Positions 1 to 6,390 of a stretch of DNA of 6,390 nt are shown piece by piece. The position numbers were made by a program, and so were the translations under genes. The stretch spans positions 1-6,390 of the forward strand of contig CAMYQS010000087.1 in NCBI GenBank assembly GCA_947296835.1. The letters run 5' to 3'. Numbering within the stretch: the first letter of the stretch is position 1; the number at the start of each line of letters is the position of its first letter. The notes under the pieces were generated by a model. It was not told where the DNA came from. It ran no database searches and saw nothing but the letters and a program-made list of their open reading frames with translations. This stretch comes from an uncultured Atopostipes sp. (GTDB taxonomy: Bacteria; Bacillota; Bacilli; Lactobacillales; Carnobacteriaceae_A).

Positions 1-159
1 ATCATCAATATCTGTGATACGTAAGTACTTATTTTTACCATCAAACTTCTTAGCCGCAGCATTTAAACCATAGTCAAAATGTGTAGCTAAATCTGAAAGT
101 TGATGCTGTATCCAAAAAGGTATCTTAGAGTGCTTATCTGTTAACTTTCTACAGCTAAT
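1..159 (-). pseudogene. hsdS: HsdS target-recognition fragment, start-less and cut by window edge
   Basis: The minus strand is open from a TAA at 162-160 down to base 1 (53 codons) and continues out of the window. Its translation contains LSDLATHFDYGLNAAAKK followed by FDGKNKYLRITDIDD. The K-Y-L-R-I-T-D-I-D-D block, with a preceding (W-x-Q)-x-x-L-x-D-L-A segment and a YG turn, is the hallmark opening of a target-recognition domain in type I specificity subunits, which set the DNA sequence recognised by the HsdM/HsdR complex. The residues PFWIQHQL correspond in position to the W-E-Q-R-K-L entry seen in many Gram-positive HsdS proteins. No ATG, GTG or TTG lies between the stop and this homology. 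The copy is therefore either a silent cassette, a gene broken near its 5' end, or the second half of a rearranged hsdS. It points away from hsdR, which is unusual for a simple hsdRMS operon. Family assignment is fairly secure; its status as silent is inferred. Confidence 0.72.
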
Positions 160-171
160 TTATGCAGATGC

Positions 172-186
172 TGCACTCGAGTAAAA
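172..186. repeat. Left copy of 15-bp inverted repeat around the hsdR promoter
   Basis: TGCACTCGAGTAAAA is the reverse complement of 329-343 (TTTTACTCGAGAGCA) except for one base. The core CTCGAG is itself palindromic, which makes a match somewhat easier by chance. The two copies flank the hsdR promoter, leader and start codon. Function as a recombination site is only inferred. Confidence 0.5.
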
Positions 187-202
187 ATCTTGCTTAAGTT
201 TA

Positions 203-231
203 CTTTCATTTCAAGGTTTCTTTGATATAAT
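203..231 (+). promoter_or_regulatory. Probable hsdR promoter with extended -10
   Basis: A perfect TATAAT lies at 226-231, preceded directly by TGA (223-225), giving the extended -10 form TGnTATAAT. Seventeen bases upstream is only a weak -35 (CTTTCA, 203-208), which is tolerated when an extended -10 is present. Transcription would start near 238 and give a leader of roughly 80 bases before the hsdR start. Nothing else in 210-317 looks like a better promoter. Prediction by eye. Confidence 0.55.
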
Positions 232-302
232 TAAGTTAATATACAAAATAGTACAGAGAAGAACTGATATATATATTCAATAAGAATCAAACTAATTCAT
301 AA

Positions 303-310
303 AGAAGGTG
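303..310 (+). promoter_or_regulatory. hsdR ribosome binding site
   Basis: AAGAAGGTG-type purine run, with AAGGTG ending at 310 and seven bases to the ATG at 318. This spacing favours ATG 318 over the adjacent in-frame TTG at 315, where the gap would be only four bases. Confidence 0.75.
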
Positions 311-317
311 AGTTTTG

Positions 318-3300
318 ATGCATACTACTTTTACTCGAGAGCAAGAAATGGAAAATGAACTTATAAGAGTTTTAACAGTTGAGGGGTCACATTGGAATTA
401 TCGACCGGATCTAAAAACGGAAGATCAATTGTGGGACAACTTTTTTGAGCATCTCAAACATACGAATAAGGCGATATTATTAGAGAACCCATTAACACAT
501 CTAGAAAAAGAGCGTATAAAATTCGAAGTTACCTCTGCTACATTCTTCGACTCATCAAAATTCTTACGTGGCGAGAACGGTGTGGCTAAGGTCATATTCG
601 ATAGAGATGATGCCAGTTTAGGACGAGCAGAATTAAAAATAATCAGTGCACGAGAAGTAGCGGGTGGAGATTCTGTTTATGAAATTATCAATCAATTCGA
701 AGCTAAGAAAACAAATATCCAGGATCAAGATGCTCGTTTTGATGTAACGCTACTTATTAATGGTCTACCGATGATACATATTGAGTTAAAGAATCACAAT
801 GATTCATTTAACGCAGCATTTAGACAGATTAAAAGATATATAACTAATGGAAAGTTTAGAGGAATCTATTCAAACGTTCAAATGTTTGTCGTTACAAATG
901 GAATCGACACCAAATATATTGCTGCAGCAGAAGAGGACAAATTGAATCCAACTTTCTTAACGGGATGGGTGGATAAAAAGAATAAACCTGTACGTAATTA
1001 TTTAGAGTTTGCGGAAGAGGTACTAACAATTCCGGCAGCGCATAATATGGTCGCTCGTTATTCCGTATTGGATCATGAGAAAAAATCGATTATTTTACTG
1101 AGACCTTATCAAATACATGCGATAGAAGCGGTAAAAGTAGCAAATCAAAATTATGAGTCAGGTTACGTTTGGCATACAACTGGATCAGGTAAAACACTGA
1201 CTTCCTATAAAGTTGCACATAATCTATTAGAAAATAAAAAGATTGAGAAGACTATTTTTATTGTAGACCGCCGTTCTTTGGATCAACAGACTACAAGTTC
1301 GTTTTTATCTTATTCTGAAAATGATTCTGTACAGATTGATGAAACTGAAGATGTGAATGACTTAGTGGATAAGTTATCATCAAAAGAAAAAACAGTAATT
1401 GTGACTACAATTCAAAAATTAAATCATATTATGAAACGCTACAAACAGTATCCAGATAATAAGAAACTGAACCGAGTGAGAGAAACGAATTTAGGATTTG
1501 TTGTGGACGAGGCACATAGAGCCGTTACCCCATGGAAGCAACAAGAATTAAATGAATTTTTTGGTAATTCTCAATGGTATGGATTTACGGGAACACCATT
1601 ATTTGCCGAGAATGCCCGAGATGAGTTTGGAGATTTAGCACGTACAACTGAGGAACAGTATGGTGAAGGGCTACATCAATATACAGTTAAAGAAGCTATC
1701 CATGATAAAGCTGTATTAGGCTTTCAGGTTGAATATAAAGAGACGATTAATGAATTCAAAATGGAAGACTACCTGCGTAAAAAAGATCCAGACATAAATC
1801 TAAACAACTTAACTAGAGCTCAAAAAGAAGCAAAACTTGACTCGTCTTTATTTGAAGAAAAAGACCATATGGAGCAGGTTATTGATTCAATTATTAATAA
1901 ATCTCAAAAAAAATTGGGCTTATCTAATAAGGTAGGACAAACTTATTCTGCCTTACTAACAACTAGTTCAATTAATAAAGCCATTGAGTATTATAAGTTA
2001 ATTAAAGAGGTCAAAGCAGGAGAGAATTCAAATGTAAAAATTGGTAAAACGACCAGAAGTTATGTGAATGACTTTCCTAAAGTAGCTATTTCATACTCTG
2101 TTTCAGATAATGAAGAACATTCTCTAAAACACCAGAATGAAATGAAAGCAGCACTAAATGATTACAATGAGATGTTTAACACGAGCTATACTTTAGAAAC
2201 AATTAACTCATATAACCAAGATTTAAATAATCGTTTAGCCCGAAAAAAAGAAAAGTATAAACATCGTAATGAGCAGTTGGACTTAGTAATTGTCGTTGAC
2301 CGACTACTTACTGGGTTTGATGCCCCGACGTTGTCAACGTTGTTTATGGACCGTGCACCAATGAAACCACATCATTTAATTCAAGCATTTTCAAGAACAA
2401 ACCGTATACTAGACAATCATAAAAAATACGGACAAATCGTAACTTTTCAAACGCCAGCATTATTTGAAAAAGCTGTAGAAGAAGCATTTTTCCTCTATTC
2501 AAATGGTGGAGAAAGTGCTATTCAAGCCCCGACTTGGGCAGAATCATTTGAAGAGTTTGAAGAGGCTCTAACGGACTTCCGGTCTGTCACACCCACACCA
2601 GAAGAAATGTTGGAAATGACTGACTTGGAGGAAATGAAAAAAGCAGCGAGTGCTTTTCAGCGATTTGATAGAGCTTATAGTACGATACAAGTCTATTCAA
2701 ACTATATGGAAGATTATTCAGAGGGTGAATTTGAGGACATCTACTCGATAAATCACTCTGAGTTAGAAGAATTCAATGGCTCATATGAAAACCTTTTAGA
2801 AAGAATTAAGGAGGCAATTGAAGAAGGTAACGGAGACGATCCGCTCACCATTTTCGATATTGAATATGAAATCGAATCGGTTAAAACAGAGCAAATTGAC
2901 TATGAATACTTATTAGCACTTGTTGATAGCTATAAGCAGTCATTAATAGATGAACCTGATATGGATCACTCAGAAAAAGAGAAAGAAATTAATGTAATTA
3001 TTGAAGACTTTAGTCGAGATAACCCTGAGCTATCGAAGTTTATTTTAGAATTTATTCGACTATCACAAGAAAATCCAGAGGAATACAAAGATATTAAGGC
3101 ATCACATTGGATGAGTGAAAGAATCAGCGAGGTTCAGCGAAATAAATTAAATGAATTTGCTACTGAATATCACTTAAATAAACCAGCGCTTGAATTTTTT
3201 GCATCGAATTATGATCCTGAGAAAGAAAGCAAACAAGTTGGAATGAGTGAATTAATCAATACAGCTGATTATGAAAGCTATAAAGTAGATAACCCGAATG

Positions 3301-3392
3301 GTATTCGGAAGAAGCTATTGTTTAATCATACATTAAGACAAAAAGTTGGAGAGTTTGTGGAAGATGAAATTCTCGCTTATGAAATAAAATAG
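318..3392 (+). CDS. hsdR: Type I restriction enzyme, R (endonuclease/translocase) subunit
   Basis: This is the motor and nuclease subunit of a type I restriction-modification complex. With HsdM and HsdS it binds unmodified target DNA, pumps the flanking DNA by ATP hydrolysis and cuts at a distance. The 1024-residue length is normal for the family. The N-terminal nuclease domain shows the PD-(D/E)xK residues D142, E156 and K158, with the same 14 and 2 spacing as in EcoR124I HsdR, followed by the Q-x-x-x-Y motif (Q170, Y174). The superfamily 2 translocase follows: L-R-P-Y-Q near 262, Walker A TTGSGKT (K292), DEAH at 397-400, TGTP at 424-427, LLTGFDAP at 663-670 and QAFSRTNR with arginines 693 and 696. 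The remaining ~300 residues form an acidic, probably helical tail, as expected for contact with the methylase core. ATG 318 is chosen over TTG 315 because of its ribosome site. No frameshift or lost catalytic residue is visible, so the gene appears functional. hsdM and a complete hsdS must lie outside the window, probably to the left. Confidence 0.97.
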   Translation: MHTTFTREQEMENELIRVLTVEGSHWNYRPDLKTEDQLWDNFFEHLKHTNKAILLENPLTHLEKERIKFEVTSATFFDSSKFLRGENGVAKVIFDRDDASLGRAELKIISAREVAGGDSVYEIINQFEAKKTNIQDQDARFDVTLLINGLPMIHIELKNHNDSFNAAFRQIKRYITNGKFRGIYSNVQMFVVTNGIDTKYIAAAEEDKLNPTFLTGWVDKKNKPVRNYLEFAEEVLTIPAAHNMVARYSVLDHEKKSIILLRPYQIHAIEAVKVANQNYESGYVWHTTGSGKTLTSYKVAHNLLENKKIEKTIFIVDRRSLDQQTTSSFLSYSENDSVQIDETEDVNDLVDKLSSKEKTVIVTTIQKLNHIMKRYKQYPDNKKLNRVRETNLGFVVDEAHRAVTPWKQQELNEFFGNSQWYGFTGTPLFAENARDEFGDLARTTEEQYGEGLHQYTVKEAIHDKAVLGFQVEYKETINEFKMEDYLRKKDPDINLNNLTRAQKEAKLDSSLFEEKDHMEQVIDSIINKSQKKLGLSNKVGQTYSALLTTSSINKAIEYYKLIKEVKAGENSNVKIGKTTRSYVNDFPKVAISYSVSDNEEHSLKHQNEMKAALNDYNEMFNTSYTLETINSYNQDLNNRLARKKEKYKHRNEQLDLVIVVDRLLTGFDAPTLSTLFMDRAPMKPHHLIQAFSRTNRILDNHKKYGQIVTFQTPALFEKAVEEAFFLYSNGGESAIQAPTWAESFEEFEEALTDFRSVTPTPEEMLEMTDLEEMKKAASAFQRFDRAYSTIQVYSNYMEDYSEGEFEDIYSINHSELEEFNGSYENLLERIKEAIEEGNGDDPLTIFDIEYEIESVKTEQIDYEYLLALVDSYKQSLIDEPDMDHSEKEKEINVIIEDFSRDNPELSKFILEFIRLSQENPEEYKDIKASHWMSERISEVQRNKLNEFATEYHLNKPALEFFASNYDPEKESKQVGMSELINTADYESYKVDNPNGIRKKLLFNHTLRQKVGEFVEDEILAYEIK
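329..343. repeat. Right copy of 15-bp inverted repeat, inside the hsdR start
   Basis: TTTTACTCGAGAGCA covers codons 4-9 of hsdR and is the inverse of 172-186 with one mismatch. In both orientations the repeat is read in the same frame (Phe-Thr-Arg) behind an ATG: the hsdR start at 318, and a minus-strand ATG at 209 heading a 22-codon reading frame. Confidence 0.5.
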
Positions 3393-3402
3393 TACAATAA
3401 TT

Positions 3403-3452
3403 TCCTCTTGAAGATGGGTCTTAGAACCTATAAATCTTCAAGAGGATTTTTT
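3403..3452 (+). terminator. Intrinsic terminator after hsdR
   Basis: A perfect 13-bp stem (TCCTCTTGAAGAT at 3403-3415 and its complement at 3434-3446) with an 18-base loop is followed directly by six T residues (3447-3452). It begins ten bases after the hsdR stop. No T-run follows the hairpin in the opposite direction, so it acts on plus-strand transcription only. The downstream gene's ribosome site starts within a few bases of the T-run. Confidence 0.9.
3408..3434 (+). promoter_or_regulatory. Possible promoter embedded in the hsdR terminator
   Basis: TTGAAG (3408-3413) and TATAAA (3429-3434) are separated by 15 bases, or TCTTGA (3406-3411) by 17 bases. They lie in the left arm and at the end of the loop of the terminator hairpin. 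Transcription would start near 3441 and give a leader of about 30 bases for the next gene. There is no room for a promoter between the terminator and that gene, so one here or inside hsdR would be needed unless read-through suffices. Spacing and match are mediocre. Confidence 0.3.
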
Positions 3453-3471
3453 AGAAGAAGGGTGAAAAATT

Positions 3472-4716
3472 ATGGATAATATAGGATTAAGTTCAGATAA
3501 AATCATTTCACGCACAGTTGAAGAATTGAAAGAATTATTTGAAGAAATAGTGCAAAAGTATGAAGGAGTAACGACATACTCTAATAGTCTGGCCCCTTCA
3601 ACTTGGATTGTACGCGGGGCAATTGATTATTTCGATAAATTAGATTCTAAATTCCTAGGTAACGGTAATTCTACAGGTATTCCTGAAGAAAAAGCAGATC
3701 ATTATGCAAATAATTTTTATAGACTGTTTAATGCAATTAATTATCTTGGGCAATTATGGGGCATAGAGATTTTCCACAATGAAGAAATAAAGATGTTAAT
3801 TGATATTCGTACATTAATAGTCCATTCAGGAGAGCAGATTAGTAAGATAAAATCATTAGACTTAGAGGAATATAAAGATAGTCAGTTAGGTCGGATTATT
3901 CATAAAGATGATCATGACCCTTTTAATAGATTTTCAAATTTCCCAGCAATGGATTATAGATTAGATATTTGGAATGATAAACAAGATAAGAAAAAGAAGC
4001 AGAAAAGAAATTTGACAGAAGTAGACTATGATACTAAGCATGAGAATTTTTATGACCTTTCAATTTTCCTCCGAGCATCAGACGTTAGAAATATTGTATT
4101 AGTATATATTGAAAGTTTTATTGAAAATGCAATAAGTTTAACTCCAAAAGCTGAATTTCCGATGCTTCCGGAAATAAAAGAGGTAGTAATAAATGAAAAT
4201 GATAAGACAATAGATTTTGATAGATTAGCTCGGTTAGTTTCGAATAACTTGAGAGGGGGTTATATGAAAGAAAATGGTATAGAGTATTGGAATGGATATG
4301 GACTAAAGAGACTGTATAATTACATTTGTTATCGTACTGACATAACTAGCGAAGTGAGTAGTGTAATTCAAAAAAAAATCAGAAGTACCATGTCGAATTA
4401 TTGGGATAGTTATCAAGATGAGAATATTCCAGATGGTGAGATACCTAGTCTTGATATTAGGCAGGTATTTTATGAATACACTCCAGAATATGCTGGAAAA
4501 AACTATTTAGAAGGGCAAAAATTATTTAGCAAAATTGCACCGTTTTTTAATACGAGAAACCGGGACGATGCAAGTGATATCGATTATTTAGCAATGTTTA
4601 TAAATTATGCTAATGATGCTTTAGATGTTACTTTAGACTTGGAACAATCTGTAGATCAGTTAATTTGTAGTTATATTGTGCAGTCTGTAAAAGTTAGGAT
4701 TAATAGTGAGGAGTAA
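3472..4716 (+). CDS. Unrecognised 414-aa protein with HEPN-like R-x4-H motif, next to hsdR
   Basis: I do not recognise the family of this protein. It is soluble by appearance, with no signal peptide or membrane segment, and is rich in charged and aromatic residues. The clearest feature is in a helical stretch at about 75-125, where DIRTLIVHSGE gives R113-x4-H118. R-x4-6-H at the end of a helical bundle is the catalytic signature of HEPN ribonucleases, found in many toxins and in abortive-infection and restriction-linked proteins. A very basic lysine-rich patch (about 168-180, KQDKKKKQKRN) lies between this part and a C-terminal half without recognised motifs. The start at ATG 3472 is supported by AAGGGTG (3458-3464) seven bases upstream. 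The gene follows the hsdR terminator closely and shares its orientation, so it probably belongs to the restriction locus as cargo or partner. A precedent for an RNase beside a type I system is the anticodon nuclease PrrC, although this protein does not resemble PrrC. Being a real gene is near certain; the HEPN reading is inferred from one short motif. Confidence 0.85.
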   Translation: MDNIGLSSDKIISRTVEELKELFEEIVQKYEGVTTYSNSLAPSTWIVRGAIDYFDKLDSKFLGNGNSTGIPEEKADHYANNFYRLFNAINYLGQLWGIEIFHNEEIKMLIDIRTLIVHSGEQISKIKSLDLEEYKDSQLGRIIHKDDHDPFNRFSNFPAMDYRLDIWNDKQDKKKKQKRNLTEVDYDTKHENFYDLSIFLRASDVRNIVLVYIESFIENAISLTPKAEFPMLPEIKEVVINENDKTIDFDRLARLVSNNLRGGYMKENGIEYWNGYGLKRLYNYICYRTDITSEVSSVIQKKIRSTMSNYWDSYQDENIPDGEIPSLDIRQVFYEYTPEYAGKNYLEGQKLFSKIAPFFNTRNRDDASDIDYLAMFINYANDALDVTLDLEQSVDQLICSYIVQSVKVRINSEE

Positions 4717-4730
4717 ATTTTTAAAGTTAA

Positions 4731-4778
4731 TTTTACAAATATACTTATATCAAACCTAATATAAGTACATTTGTAAAA
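4731..4778. repeat. 20-bp near-perfect inverted repeat between the two operons
   Basis: The arms at 4731-4750 and 4759-4778 are complementary over 20 positions with one A-C mismatch (4741/4768) and enclose an 8-base loop (CAAACCTA). The stem is almost entirely A/T. It begins 15 bases after the stop of the preceding gene. There is no T-run directly after the right arm, but the stem itself ends in A on the right and T on the left. It might therefore act as a weak transcript end or 3' protector, an operator, or a recombination remnant. The fold is clear; the role is not. Confidence 0.7.
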
Positions 4779-4808
4779 GATAGAGGATTAAATAGATATG
4801 ATTCTTGT

Positions 4809-4836
4809 TTGAAATCGAATTCAGTTCCTATACAAT
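4809..4836 (+). promoter_or_regulatory. Promoter of the LytTR two-component operon
   Basis: TTGAAA (4809-4814, five of six consensus bases) and TACAAT (4831-4836, five of six) are spaced by 16 bases. Transcription would start around 4843, about 22 bases before the response regulator ATG. A single TTCAGTTCCT-like element lies in the spacer (about 4819-4828) and loosely resembles a half-site for LytTR regulators. No second copy at the usual spacing was seen, so autoregulation is not claimed. Confidence 0.7.
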
Positions 4837-4865
4837 AATACTAATCAAAAGAAAGGTAGGAGATT

Positions 4866-5597
4866 ATGACTAAACCAATCGAAATTGTGCTTGTGGATGA
4901 TGAACAGCTGCAATTGGATTATATGCAGAAGCTTATTAAACAAGCCGCAGAATCGTTAGGCATTGAAGTTAGTATTCACCAGTATCAGAGCGGCGAAGCT
5001 TTTTTGTTTGCGCTTGAAGACCATCCTACCTGGAATCTAGCTTTTCTAGATATTGAAATGGCAGAGCTAAACGGTATGAAAGTGGCTCGCATCGTACGAG
5101 AGAAAGCACTGAATCTGGAGCTTGTATTTGCGACGGCTTATGCTGAATATGCAATTGAAGGCTATGAAGTTCAGGCACTGGATTATCTATTAAAGCCTAT
5201 TAGCTTGGCTAAAATTACACGCGTCTTAACGCGGTATTTAGAAGAGCGACCAGCAGAACCGGCTTATATTATTGTCGATATTGAAGGGAAGCCATCGCGG
5301 TTAAATCTAGATGATTTAATTTATATAGAAGCAAATGTTGGAGAGACGATGGTTGTTTTAGAAGATAAAACTATCCCACTTAAAATGAGTTTAACCGAGT
5401 TTGAAAAGCTACTCGATGAGCGTTTTGTATCGACTCATCGAAGCTATCTCGTGAATTTACAATATGTCTCTCGTTTACTGAAAAAAGATGTTGCCTTACA
5501 TAATGGTGAAATGATTCCTCTATCTCGCCGTCGTGCGAAGGAAGTTCAAGCTGCGTTCATTGCGCACTATAAAGGGTCGGTGTTTTATGGAGACTAA
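4866..5597 (+). CDS. LytTR-family response regulator
   Basis: This cytoplasmic transcription regulator of 243 residues receives phosphate from the kinase encoded next to it and then binds DNA. The receiver domain occupies about 5-125. It has the acidic pair D11/D12, the phosphate-accepting D62 (FLDIEM), the conserved T90, and K110-P111 in LDYLLKP. The LytTR DNA-binding domain spans about 133-237, with the typical YIEANVGET strand, the FVSTHRSYLVNL block and IPLSRRRAKEV near the end. This architecture is that of AgrA, ComE, VirR and LytR-like regulators, which in Gram-positive bacteria often control peptide signalling, bacteriocins or cell-envelope genes. The target here cannot be deduced. ATG 4866 is preceded by GAAAGG (nine bases away) and AGGAG (three bases away). 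It is the first gene of a two-gene operon under the promoter at 4809-4836. Its end overlaps the kinase gene by 11 bases, suggesting coupled translation. Confidence 0.95.
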   Translation: MTKPIEIVLVDDEQLQLDYMQKLIKQAAESLGIEVSIHQYQSGEAFLFALEDHPTWNLAFLDIEMAELNGMKVARIVREKALNLELVFATAYAEYAIEGYEVQALDYLLKPISLAKITRVLTRYLEERPAEPAYIIVDIEGKPSRLNLDDLIYIEANVGETMVVLEDKTIPLKMSLTEFEKLLDERFVSTHRSYLVNLQYVSRLLKKDVALHNGEMIPLSRRRAKEVQAAFIAHYKGSVFYGD

Positions 5598-6315
5598 GTG
5601 GATGATCATATTAATTGGGTTAGGCATTTTATCCATCCTGTTACTTACTGTGGTTTTATTTCAGAAAAAAGAAATTGGGTTTTATAAGTTACAGGAGGAA
5701 GAATTGGATCAGTATGCGACGGAGGTTGAAACGGTGTACCGCCAATTGCGTGGGATTAAGCATGATTATCGCAATCACTTGCAGGGAATGTCGGCTTTTA
5801 TTGAGACGGATCAACTGGATGAACTGCAGGTTTATATTCAGCAGTTAAATAACGAGTTGAACCAAGTGGATTCGATTATTCGAACGGGGAATACGATGAT
5901 TGATGCGTTAGTGAATACAAAGCTAACGGTGGCGCAGGAACAAGGCGTGGAGTTGCATGCGACAGCTATTGCGCCTGAGAAGCTATCGGTAGAGAACATT
6001 GATTTAGCCATTATTCTTGGGAACTTATTAAATAATGCGATTGAAGCGACCACTCGAAGAGAATATAGAGGCAATAAAGCGGATCAGTTTATTCGATTGT
6101 ACATAGCGCCGATGCAGGATAATCTATATATTAGTGTAACGAACACGATGCTGAAGAATCCGCAGCCACAGTTTTTGTCGCTGAAGGGTCCAAATCGACA
6201 AGGTTATGGCATTCAGCGTATTAATCAGGCCGTTGAAAAGTATCAAGGCATTGTTAATCGTCAGTGGGAAGATGGGATTTTTGCGACTGAGATTACGATT
6301 CCGCTAACTAAATAA
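5587..6315 (+). CDS. Short single-pass GHKL sensor histidine kinase (HPK10/AgrC-like)
   Basis: This is a membrane-bound kinase partner of the LytTR regulator, 242 residues long. One hydrophobic segment (about residues 5-25) is followed by a probable coiled coil (about 30-55). The phosphorylation box is IKHDYRNH with H59, the form typical of AgrC/ComD-type kinases. The ATP-binding domain shows the N box LGNLLNNAIEA (N146, N150) and a glycine box GYGIQRI near 206-212. AgrC-type kinases usually carry a five- to seven-span sensor. That part is missing here, so the protein either senses through its one membrane helix, works with another membrane protein, or responds to an internal signal. ATG 5587 is preferred to an in-frame ATG at 5533. 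The latter lies inside the regulator gene and would add a basic stretch ahead of the membrane helix, whereas 5587 gives a clean Met-Glu-Thr-Lys start with AAAGGG upstream. A terminator follows directly. Confidence 0.93.
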   Translation: METKWMIILIGLGILSILLLTVVLFQKKEIGFYKLQEEELDQYATEVETVYRQLRGIKHDYRNHLQGMSAFIETDQLDELQVYIQQLNNELNQVDSIIRTGNTMIDALVNTKLTVAQEQGVELHATAIAPEKLSVENIDLAIILGNLLNNAIEATTRREYRGNKADQFIRLYIAPMQDNLYISVTNTMLKNPQPQFLSLKGPNRQGYGIQRINQAVEKYQGIVNRQWEDGIFATEITIPLTK

Positions 6316-6321
6316 TGACCG

Positions 6322-6355
6322 TACCCTTACTCCCTTTTACCAGTAAGGGTATTTT
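6322..6355 (+). terminator. Intrinsic terminator of the two-component operon
   Basis: A perfect 10-bp stem (TACCCTTACT at 6322-6331 with AGTAAGGGTA at 6342-6351) and a 10-base loop are followed by TTTTATT. It lies seven bases after the kinase stop codon. Confidence 0.88.
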
Positions 6356-6390
6356 ATTACCGTTCATTGGAAATTTTGAACCACTCATAG

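Noticed and set aside
141..209. Minus-strand 22-codon frame starting at ATG 209 (MKVNLSKIFTR...)
   Set aside because: It has only a weak ribosome site and no recognised product. It is out of frame with the HsdS fragment, although a one-base slip near 141-147 would join them. It is noted only in connection with the inverted repeats and not called as a gene.
3472..4716. PrrC or RloC anticodon nuclease beside the type I system
   Set aside because: Those proteins have an N-terminal ABC-type ATPase with a Walker A motif. None is present here.
5533..5586. Longer kinase start at ATG 5533
   Set aside because: It would overlap the regulator gene by 65 bases and place a basic 18-residue stretch before the membrane helix. 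ATG 5587 has a ribosome-site-like AAAGGG and gives a normal N-terminus.
5838..6074. Minus-strand open frame of 78 codons
   Set aside because: It lies entirely inside the kinase gene, shows no domain and has no convincing ribosome site. It is an antisense shadow of a well-supported gene.
4866..6315. Naming the pair agrA/agrC, lytR/lytS or comE/comD
   Set aside because: The domains fit the general class, but the kinase lacks the sensor that defines those systems. No signal peptide or target gene is visible.

Overview
The window looks like a piece of a low-GC, Gram-positive (Bacillota-type) chromosome. It has AT-rich DNA, strong purine-rich ribosome binding sites, hairpin-plus-U-tract terminators and a LytTR/HPK10-type two-component pair. 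The species cannot be named from what is visible.

Left part (1 to about 4716) is the end of a type I restriction-modification locus and one attached gene. On the minus strand, running off the left edge, is the start of an HsdS target-recognition domain with no usable start codon. It faces away from the plus-strand hsdR gene. This is the arrangement expected of a silent, inverted specificity cassette in a phase-variable type I locus, although no recombinase, hsdM or intact hsdS lies in the window. hsdR (318-3392) appears intact and carries every expected nuclease and helicase motif. It has its own extended -10 promoter. A 15-base inverted repeat (one mismatch) lies on both sides of that promoter, one copy inside the hsdR coding start. 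A strong terminator closes hsdR. Only a few bases later begins an unrecognised 414-residue protein (3472-4716) that carries an R-x4-H motif in a helical context, like HEPN ribonucleases. If real, that would make it a candidate RNA-targeting companion of the restriction system.

Middle (4717-4865) is a short intergenic stretch. It holds a 20-base near-perfect inverted repeat and then a good sigma-A-type promoter (TTGAAA-16-TACAAT) for the next operon. Base composition also appears to shift here, so this may be the edge of the accessory defence segment.

Right part (4866-6315) is a two-gene operon: a LytTR-family response regulator followed, with an 11-base overlap, by a short GHKL histidine kinase of the AgrC/HPK10 type. 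The kinase has only one membrane segment and essentially no sensor domain. A hairpin terminator ends the operon at about 6355. The last 35 bases hold nothing recognisable.
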